The notes under the pieces are model-generated. The model saw only the letters and a list, made by a program, of their open reading frames with translations. It had not been told where the DNA came from and made no database searches. DNA of 46,054 nt from assembly GCA_017938645.1 (NCBI GenBank), contig JAGBBE010000202.1, forward strand, positions 1 to 46,054, in the 5' to 3' direction. Each line of letters starts with the position of its first letter. Within the stretch, counting starts at the first letter, position 1. The position numbers and the translations under genes were made by a program. Below, piece by piece: positions 40,310 through 46,054 of the stretch. Source of the DNA: Clostridia bacterium (GTDB lineage: Bacteria; Bacillota_A; Clostridia; Christensenellales; Aristaeellaceae).

Positions 40310-40993
40310 TTACAGTGCCTTGAGGGCGCTTTCGACCATTTCGCGGGTAGCGTAGTTAAGGGGGGAAAACCGACCTTCAAGCGCTTTTTCAAGCTTTGCT
40401 TTAGCAGCTGCTTTGTCTCCGGCTTCCAGATCATACTGGGCTAGGAAATAAAGTGTGTCAATCTGTCCGGGCTTTATTTCCAGAGCTTTATCAAAGTAGA
40501 TCTTGGCAGTTTCCTTGTCATTTCCAAGTCGATAATAGGTCTGCCCCAGATTATCCAGGGTGATGGGATCTTCATCGTCGTACTCGTAGGCAGCGGTATT
40601 AAAGGCAAGAGCCTTTTCATACTCGCCGGCTTCGACGTAGAGATAACCGAGCGTCTCGTAGACAAGACCATTGGGCTGCTTAGCGTGCTGACGTTCCAGC
40701 AGCTCGATTCCCTTCTGCAGCTCACCCATCTTGTAAACACAGGAAGCATAATTGACGAAAAGCTGACAGCGATCAGCATCGGACATGTTGTACTTCTGCA
40801 TCTTAACCAACAGTTCGCGGGCTTCCTTGTACTGACCGTCGCGAATCAACAGAACGGAATAGGTGAGCAGGGAACGTGCATCCATCAGCCCTTCATTGAC
40901 GCATTCCTGATACAGCTTCATAGCGCCCGGGATATCGCCTTTCTGGCACAGACCAGCGGCCTTGCGGGCTTTGATAAACGTAAACATACCCAT
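40310..40993 (-). CDS. TPR-repeat protein
   Basis: A 227-residue soluble protein made of about five tetratricopeptide repeats, for example GLVYETLGYLYVEAGEYEKALAF (split across helices), PITLDNLGQTYYRLGNDKETA and DTLYFLAQYDLEAGDKAAAK. It probably binds a partner protein. There is no signal peptide; a short hydrophobic start (MGMFTFIKARKAAGL) precedes the repeats. The start is ATG 40993 behind GGGAGG. It lies 15 bases after mrfB and is the last gene of mrfA-mrfB-TPR. That MrfB itself ends in TPR-like helices makes a shared role possible, but this is only inferred. Confidence 0.88.
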   Translation of the reverse strand: MGMFTFIKARKAAGLCQKGDIPGAMKLYQECVNEGLMDARSLLTYSVLLIRDGQYKEARELLVKMQKYNMSDADRCQLFVNYASCVYKMGELQKGIELLERQHAKQPNGLVYETLGYLYVEAGEYEKALAFNTAAYEYDDEDPITLDNLGQTYYRLGNDKETAKIYFDKALEIKPGQIDTLYFLAQYDLEAGDKAAAKAKLEKALEGRFSPLNYATREMVESALKAL

Positions 40994-41008
40994 AAACGGG
41001 TTCCTCCC

Positions 41009-42172
41009 TTATTTGGAATGGATTGCGGATAGCTTTCGCCTGAGGCGACTATACCGGTACTGTAGCATATTTTGTTTCTCTTGTGAAGTCTCGTCGCGAA
41101 AAAGTGTTGGTTCTGAGAGTAAAAGAAGCGCCTGACGGGTATAGCTGAGCGCTCCGGGAATGTCGCGCAGCTGATGTTCATAAAGCTTTGCCAGTGCTTC
41201 ACAGGCGAAAACAGGATCATCGCCTTGCCTGAGCATGGTCTGATAAAGCTTTACAGCGGCCTCTGTGTGACCGGCACTCTTCTCAATTCTGGCGAGCGCC
41301 TGAAATGCTTGCGGACGCATGCAGCTTGCAGCGCTCAGACGGTAACACCTGATTGCTTTGTCCTTTTCGCCGCGTTTTTCCATCGCTCTTGCCAGTGAAA
41401 AAAGATCTTCTCCATGTTCAATCTGCTCAGGAGCTGAAGCCTGCTGGCACATGAAGTAGAACAACTGGGCCAAACTGACAATATCCTGTTTGTTGTGTTC
41501 CAAAATACGCTCAATCGGGGCAAAATCGCCATCCTTGAGATACTGGAAATAGGTTTGAGGAACCAATGCGCCAGGCAGATCATCCTCGCGAACAACATGG
41601 AGAAGTTCTTCTTCCAGATGGCCAAGGTTACACCGCTTCAGACGGAGCTTCCACATCCTTCTTGCAGGATGAAGAACGTCAGCATGTACTTCAGGAATGT
41701 TTGGATGAGGGATGCGATTCATCAGGAAACGGGATTTGAGGAGCGGAACATCAAAGGTGCGCCCGTTGAAAGTACAGATAATCGGAAACCGCTTCATCAA
41801 CGCATTGAGCGCGTTGAGCATATCTGGTTCTTCCGGGTAATCATGCATCAGAAACTGATCAACGGCAAAGCCGTTGTGCGTAAAGTATCCGACGCCAATC
41901 TGAAAAGCAACGGTACCCACACCGCCCGAAAGCCCGGTGGTTTCTGTATCAAGAAACAGAATATCCTCCGGCTCGACTTTCTCTGGAAAAGAGCAGCCGA
42001 AAAGGCTTTCAAGAAGTTTGGGCTCAGCGTGACTACGATCACAAAAGAGTGAGATGGGAAAAAGATGCTGACTGTGATAGAATGCCCGTGTTTCCTTGGG
42101 TTCAACCGGCTTTGGCGCAGGCTTTTTTGGCGCTGCATCAAGCATGCGGAGCTTGTTTAACAGATCAGCCAT
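41009..42172 (-). CDS. mrfB: MrfB-type DnaQ-like exonuclease (YprB)
   Basis: In Bacillus, MrfB is a metal-dependent exonuclease that works with MrfA in repair of mitomycin C damage. This protein has 387 residues. The DnaQ-like domain has LDTETTGLSGG (ExoI), CTFNGRTFDVPLLKSR (ExoII) and HNKQDIVSL (ExoIII), so the acidic catalytic residues are kept. The C-terminal third (about 245-370) consists of TPR-like helices, as in YprB. The start is ATG 42172, sharing one base with the mrfA stop (TGATG); an open extension to 42202 lies inside mrfA and is unlikely. Coupling to mrfA supports a joint function. Confidence 0.92.
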   Translation of the reverse strand: MADLLNKLRMLDAAPKKPAPKPVEPKETRAFYHSQHLFPISLFCDRSHAEPKLLESLFGCSFPEKVEPEDILFLDTETTGLSGGVGTVAFQIGVGYFTHNGFAVDQFLMHDYPEEPDMLNALNALMKRFPIICTFNGRTFDVPLLKSRFLMNRIPHPNIPEVHADVLHPARRMWKLRLKRCNLGHLEEELLHVVREDDLPGALVPQTYFQYLKDGDFAPIERILEHNKQDIVSLAQLFYFMCQQASAPEQIEHGEDLFSLARAMEKRGEKDKAIRCYRLSAASCMRPQAFQALARIEKSAGHTEAAVKLYQTMLRQGDDPVFACEALAKLYEHQLRDIPGALSYTRQALLLLSEPTLFRDETSQEKQNMLQYRYSRLRRKLSAIHSK

Positions 42173-44442
42173 CAGAAAAGCAGCTCCTTCAGTAATGTAC
42201 ATGCATCGTTTTTGCCATGCTCACCAACTTCAATCACAGGCCCGACACAGCTGGGACAGCCATACTCACAGTCGCAGTCCTCGGCAATTTTGAGGGCGTG
42301 TTCCAGAAGCAGTTCCTGCATCTGATAAGCCTTTTCACTCAGGCCGACACCTCCAGGAAAGGCATCGTAGAGGAAAATGGTAGGTTTGTCGGTAATCGGT
42401 GCCTTGACCTGATATACGACATTGATATCCTTGGGAGCGCACATCAGATAAAGCGGAGCCACAATGGAAAGCAGATTGGCAACTCCAAGCAAAGCGCCCT
42501 GCAGCGCATCGTTAGTGTAGCGTTGGGCAAGTCTGTCTGGAATCGTCCACCACATACCTACGGTATGAAGATCCATCTGCGGAAGACGTACTTCGCCAAA
42601 GCCCACGGTTTCATGTGTATCAAGTTTGAACTTTTTGAACATCTTGACGATGGTGCTTACACGAAGCTCACCAAGAGTAAGTGCAGCACCGTTGGACAGG
42701 GTCTTTTCTTCAAGATCATCAAGAATATGCAGGCTTACATTCAGGTCAGCGTCCGTGTAGTAATCGACATCAACCGCTCGGATATAGGCTTTGCAGGTAT
42801 CCATATCCAGCTTCTCGACCTGATACATCCTTGCATCATGCAAATAAATTGCATTTTCGTGGAGCAGCATGGGTACGGTAAAACGATCCATCTCGCCGAT
42901 TACACGATGATGTGCCGGGTTGGTGATATCAATGATCACAAAATTTTCAGTTTTGGTACTTCGCAGACTAATTTCACCAGACGGCAGCTCTTCTTCCATC
43001 CAGTAGTATTTTCCGTCGAGATGTCTGAGAATATTGTTTTCAGACAGATATTCAAGAAACTGCGGTGTGTCCGCAACATCACCGAAATTCTCGCCTTCTT
43101 CAAACGGCAACTCATAAGCGCTGCATTTGATATGCGACAGAAGAATGTAGAGATTATTCGGCTGAACCAGCGCGTGTTCAGGAGAAGCCTCAAAGAAATA
43201 GTCAGGGTTCTGAATGATATACTGATCCAACGGAGCCGAGGAAGCGACCATGATCGTAAGCGCCGTATCTTTGCGGCGTCCCGCACGGCCTGCCTGCTGC
43301 CACGTGCTCGCAATGGTACCCGGATAACCGCAGAGAACGCAGGCACTCAGAGCGCCGATATCAATACCGAGTTCGAGAGCGTTTGTGGATACAACCATAT
43401 CCACGTTTCCTCCGCGAAGGCCCTGTTCGATATCTCTGCGCTCAGATGGCAGATATCCTCCACGGTAGCCGCGTACGCGATCTGTAAAACCGTATGCATT
43501 ACGCACACATTCTTTGAGATGGCGTGTGATGACTTCCACCTGCAGTCTGCTTTTGGCAAATACAATCGTGGGGATATCATTGCGCAGGAGTGTTTCGCTG
43601 ATCCTTTTGACTTCGTTTACAACGCCACGACGGATCCCAAGCTGGCGATTGACAACGGGCGGATTGTAAAAGACAAAGTGACGTTCGCCCATTGGAGCGC
43701 CGTTTTGGGTAACAGCGGTGATCGACCGTCCGGTCAGCTGAGAAGCGAGTTCCATCGGATTGGCGATTGTGGCACTGCACAGAATAAATCGAGGATGGCT
43801 TCCGTAGAATGCACACAAACGAAGCAGACGGCGTAGTACATTGGTCAGATGGCTGCCGAACACACCTCGATACGTATGAATTTCATCAATGACGATGTAT
43901 TCCAGATTTTCGAACAGTTTGACCCACTTGGTATGGTGCGGCAGGATGTTGGCATGCAGCATATCAGGATTGGTCACTACGATATGACCAGCCTGACGGA
44001 TGGCCTTGCGCGCCGCGCCCTGAGTGTCACCATCATATGTGTAAGCTTTGATGTTAACACCAAGCTGTTCGATCATTTCATAGAGACCGCTTACCTGATC
44101 AGCAGAAAGCGCCTTAGTAGGAAAGAGATATAGCGCACGGGAGTCCTCGTTCTTCAGAATGGAAGAAACGACTGGAAGATTGTAGCACAGCGTTTTGCCG
44201 CTTGCTGTGGGTGTTACAACCACATAGTCCTGCTTTTTCTGCGCAAGCTGCCAGCATTCAGCCTGATGAGTATAGAGCCGGTGGATGCCGCGTGATCGAA
44301 GCACAGCATGCATACGGGGATCCATATCATCGGGCAGAGGGACATACTGGCCTTCAGAAGCAGGAAGTGTACGCCATTCCGTGACACAATCCATAAAGGA
44401 TGAGTCTGCTTTCAAACGGCCGATCAACTGATCCAAATTCAT
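42172..44442 (-). CDS. mrfA: MrfA-type DEAD/DEAH-box helicase with DUF1998 zinc domain (YprA)
   Basis: In Bacillus, MrfA (YprA) is a 3'-5' DNA helicase for excision repair of mitomycin C lesions. This protein has 756 residues, near the family length. Motif I is TPTASGKT, motif II DEIH, motif III SAT and motif VI QQAGRAGRR. The C-terminal DUF1998 region has the zinc-binding set CDCEYGCPSC, with a further Cys in NDACTLL. The start is ATG 44442 behind AAGGAG. Promoter TTGCCT-N17-TATAAT lies at 44493-44521, and a LexA-like box sits between promoter and start. It is the first gene of mrfA-mrfB-TPR. Confidence 0.95.
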   Translation of the reverse strand: MNLDQLIGRLKADSSFMDCVTEWRTLPASEGQYVPLPDDMDPRMHAVLRSRGIHRLYTHQAECWQLAQKKQDYVVVTPTASGKTLCYNLPVVSSILKNEDSRALYLFPTKALSADQVSGLYEMIEQLGVNIKAYTYDGDTQGAARKAIRQAGHIVVTNPDMLHANILPHHTKWVKLFENLEYIVIDEIHTYRGVFGSHLTNVLRRLLRLCAFYGSHPRFILCSATIANPMELASQLTGRSITAVTQNGAPMGERHFVFYNPPVVNRQLGIRRGVVNEVKRISETLLRNDIPTIVFAKSRLQVEVITRHLKECVRNAYGFTDRVRGYRGGYLPSERRDIEQGLRGGNVDMVVSTNALELGIDIGALSACVLCGYPGTIASTWQQAGRAGRRKDTALTIMVASSAPLDQYIIQNPDYFFEASPEHALVQPNNLYILLSHIKCSAYELPFEEGENFGDVADTPQFLEYLSENNILRHLDGKYYWMEEELPSGEISLRSTKTENFVIIDITNPAHHRVIGEMDRFTVPMLLHENAIYLHDARMYQVEKLDMDTCKAYIRAVDVDYYTDADLNVSLHILDDLEEKTLSNGAALTLGELRVSTIVKMFKKFKLDTHETVGFGEVRLPQMDLHTVGMWWTIPDRLAQRYTNDALQGALLGVANLLSIVAPLYLMCAPKDINVVYQVKAPITDKPTIFLYDAFPGGVGLSEKAYQMQELLLEHALKIAEDCDCEYGCPSCVGPVIEVGEHGKNDACTLLKELLF

Positions 44443-44471
44443 AGATATGGCTCCTTACTGAATCGAAATAG

Positions 44472-44485
44472 CGAACATTTGTGCG
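44472..44485. promoter_or_regulatory. LexA (SOS) box-like operator of mrfA
   Basis: CGAAC-ATTT-GTGCG differs from the Bacillus-type CGAAC-N4-GTTCG box at one base. It lies 8-21 bases downstream of the -10 box, where a repressor would block transcription of mrfA. Confidence 0.5.
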
Positions 44486-44492
44486 CCTAAAT

Positions 44493-44521
44493 ATTATAGC
44501 AGGAATCGTATACAGAGGCAA
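44493..44521 (-). promoter_or_regulatory. promoter of mrfA-mrfB-TPR
   Basis: TTGCCT (44521-44516), a 17-base spacer and a perfect TATAAT (44498-44493) on the minus strand, directly after the apbE stop. Confidence 0.8.
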
Positions 44522-44525
44522 GAGA

Positions 44526-45539
44526 CTATTTGACCAGTTTCTCAAAGCCTTCTGTGCAGTGCTCTGTACCATCGTTAAGCGTCCATAGCGCTTCTGCTTC
44601 GGGAATGGAAGAAATCAATGCAACGCTCTCTTCAAACGGCAGCAGGAAAGCAGTGGTAGATAAGAAATCAGCCAGTCCCGAGTCAGGATGAACGATGGTC
44701 ACAGCGCGCATGTGTGCAGCGGGATAAAGGGTATCAGGATCAATCAGGTGGTGGTAACGTTTTCCGTCCACCTCATAATAGCGCTGATAATCGCCGCTGG
44801 TTACGATGGATGTGTTAACTGTACCAATGATCAGCTTTGTAGAGAAACCATCCGTATCTTCAATCGCGACAGACCATTCTGTGCGTCCATCCAGAGGAGC
44901 TGGTCCGCAAACAACATTGCCGCCCGCATTCAGAATGAAGGAAGTCAAGCCCTCTTTTTCAAGCAGATCGGCAACCAGCTGGGCGGCATAGCCTTTTGCA
45001 ACTGCGCCCAAATCCAGACTGAGCTCAGTATCCTCAAAAGAAATCGTGCCGTTCACTTCATCAATGATTACTTTACTGTAATCCATATGTTCGGATGCGG
45101 CGCTAAGATCGCTCAGTTCCGGTACATATCCTCCGATGGTGCGTGCATCATGCCACAGACGAAGTACGCTTCCCATGGCCGGATTGGCCTCGCTGCCATA
45201 AAGTTTCTGCCATTCGCGAACTTTCAGGAGCAGATCAATCAACTCAGGTTCAGCAGATACGGGCTGAGAAGCAGCAGACCGATTGACCGCATAGAGATTG
45301 TTGACACCCTGATACGGGTTATACTGATCGAAAATCATGTGATATCGAAGCATTTCAGATTCGGTCAAAGCCGCATACTTTTGAAAGCTTTCTTCGTTAG
45401 CGGTATAGGCCGTGAGAGTAATAATCGTATCAAACGTTCCGAAGAAACGATGCGTGAATTTATGATATTCCTCATCTGCATAAGCGCAGCCCGACACCAG
45501 AAGCATAAGTGAAAGAAGAAGAGACAGAATATTTTTCAT
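44526..45539 (-). CDS. apbE: FAD:protein FMN transferase (ApbE), lipoprotein
   Basis: ApbE moves FMN from FAD onto a Thr of target proteins outside the membrane. The protein has 337 residues, a lipoprotein signal (LLLVSGC-type lipobox: LVSGC at about 15-19), and the family motifs FGTFDTIITL, NPAMGSVLRLWHD, LDLGAVAKGYAA, NAGGNVVCG and YHHLIDPDT with the metal- and FAD-site residues. The start is ATG 45539 behind GAGGTGA. The gene just upstream on the same strand encodes a protein with FMN-binding repeats, the expected substrate. No promoter was found in the 83-base gap, which holds a terminator, so apbE probably depends on readthrough. Confidence 0.94.
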   Translation of the reverse strand: MKNILSLLLSLMLLVSGCAYADEEYHKFTHRFFGTFDTIITLTAYTANEESFQKYAALTESEMLRYHMIFDQYNPYQGVNNLYAVNRSAASQPVSAEPELIDLLLKVREWQKLYGSEANPAMGSVLRLWHDARTIGGYVPELSDLSAASEHMDYSKVIIDEVNGTISFEDTELSLDLGAVAKGYAAQLVADLLEKEGLTSFILNAGGNVVCGPAPLDGRTEWSVAIEDTDGFSTKLIIGTVNTSIVTSGDYQRYYEVDGKRYHHLIDPDTLYPAAHMRAVTIVHPDSGLADFLSTTAFLLPFEESVALISSIPEAEALWTLNDGTEHCTEGFEKLVK

Positions 45540-45570
45540 GAGATGTTCACCTCGTTGATAGAACGATTTG

Positions 45571-45605
45571 AAAAAGGGACGGACTCCCGGGAGCCGTCCC
45601 TTTTG
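45571..45605 (-). terminator. terminator of the FMN-binding gene
   Basis: AAAAGGGACGG (45572-45582) and CCGTCCCTTTT (45594-45604) close around a further palindrome (CTCCCGGGAG), with a T-rich run on the minus strand. Readthrough would be needed to express apbE. Confidence 0.85.
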
Positions 45606-45622
45606 ACAGAAACAAAGTGAAA

Positions 45623-46054
45623 TTACTTGGCAACAGCAGCGTTGATGGCATCAACCACAGCCTGAGAAGTCACAGTCGCACCAGCAATGGCGTCGATATC
45701 AGCCAGAGCCAGCGGAGGAACCTTGCCGATGAATTGAGCCTTGAAATCGTCTTCGAGAGCCTTGGCACCGAAACCGGGAGTCTCGGCAAAGCTTTCGTCG
45801 CCGATGTTGATGGCAGAAATCGCGCCATTGGCATCCAGCTCAACAGAAACGGCCACAGGGCCAGCAAAGCCCTGCACGGAGGCAGTCAGAGCAGCAGAAG
45901 TTTCTTCAACCTCAACTTCTTCCTTGGCAGGAACAGCAGCGTTGATGGCATCAATCACAGCCTGAGAAGTCACGGTAGCACCAGCGATGGCGTCAATATC
46001 AGCCAGAGCCAGCGGGGGAACCTTGCCGATGAACTGAGCCTTGAACTCGTCTTC
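45623..46054 (-). CDS. tandem FMN-binding domain protein (5' end beyond the window)
   Basis: The frame stays open to the right window edge, so only the last 143 residues are seen. They contain the end of one FMN-binding domain and one complete domain. Each ends with GKVPPLALADIDAIAGATV followed by TSQAV; the AGATVTS motif matches the S/D-G-A-T-x-T site where ApbE attaches FMN to a Thr. The two domains are joined by an acidic linker (KEEVEVEETSAA). Full proteins of this kind are exported and may carry several domains; the signal peptide and total number are outside the window. The adjacent apbE supports flavinylation. The role is probably extracytoplasmic electron transfer. Confidence 0.88.
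   Translation of the reverse strand, partial: EDEFKAQFIGKVPPLALADIDAIAGATVTSQAVIDAINAAVPAKEEVEVEETSAALTASVQGFAGPVAVSVELDANGAISAINIGDESFAETPGFGAKALEDDFKAQFIGKVPPLALADIDAIAGATVTSQAVVDAINAAVAK
45632..46054. repeat. near-identical direct repeat with a 300-bp period
   Basis: Bases 45632-45754 and 45932-46054 match at 115 of 123 positions, offset by exactly 300 bases (100 codons). They encode the same part of successive FMN-binding domains. More copies may lie beyond the window edge. Confidence 0.9.

Noticed and set aside
1..46054. CRISPR array, prophage, insertion sequence, integron, toxin-antitoxin or defence island
   Set aside because: No spaced short repeats, transposase, integrase or phage genes were found; gene density and codon use are even throughout.

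Overview
The window reads as chromosomal DNA from a member of the Firmicutes (Bacillota), most likely a spore-forming anaerobic Clostridia lineage of moderate GC. The evidence is strong Shine-Dalgarno sites before nearly every gene, vegetative promoters of the TTGACA-N17-TATAAT type, a two-cluster clostridial ferredoxin, a glgC-glgD-glgA set (GlgD is typical of Firmicutes), LonB and a PdaB-type deacetylase (both linked to sporulation in Bacillus), CsoR and a CadC/SmtB-type sensor, and an MrfA/MrfB (YprA/YprB) pair. No phage, transposon, integrase or CRISPR array is visible. The genus cannot be told from this sequence.

Layout. 1-160: two tRNA genes on the minus strand (a class II tRNA cut by the window edge, then tRNA-Ser(UGA)). 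363-3707: tig-clpP-clpX. 3758-9697, minus strand: a GH36 alpha-galactosidase, a DegV protein, a 55-residue ferredoxin, and the darA-holB-ricT operon. 9849-15735, plus strand: a deformylase, lonB, lonA, engB and a GyrI-like protein. tig, clpX, lonB, lonA and engB follow the Bacillus order, but the block from the galactosidase to the deformylase splits clpX from lonB. 15776-23575: a copper module (csoR-copA), an FtsX-like permease, and a zinc/cadmium module (cadC, a separate HMA protein, a P1B-ATPase). 23721-26015: a Cof-type HAD phosphatase and a uracil/xanthine permease. 26119-30210: glgC-glgD-glgA behind an unusually long leader. 30343-33026: a PdaB-type deacetylase with a tandem-OB SSB protein, and a D-2-hydroxyacid dehydrogenase. 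33246-36009: rplS, an acidic unknown and a zinc-ribbon membrane protein. 36051-39776, minus: response regulator, histidine kinase and a GerMN lipoprotein. 39985-40263: a SemiSWEET-like protein. 40310-44442, minus: mrfA-mrfB-TPR. 44526-46054, minus: apbE and a partial protein with tandem FMN-binding domains, cut by the right edge.

How the parts work together. Trigger factor, ClpXP, LonA and LonB cover nascent-chain folding and ATP-dependent proteolysis. Two metal-export modules each carry their own sensor, with operator-like palindromes placed on or beside a near-consensus promoter. ApbE probably attaches FMN to the neighbouring exported repeat protein. The response regulator, kinase and GerMN lipoprotein resemble the actinobacterial MtrA-MtrB-LpqB arrangement.

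Most notable signals: an in-frame ribosome binding site inside copA that could release its C-terminal copper-chaperone domain as a free CopZ; a long hairpin that buries the lonB ribosome binding site; a LexA-like box at mrfA; the GerMN lipoprotein, whose signal peptide starts at an AUC codon; and the folded leader of the glg operon. All of these are predictions from sequence alone.
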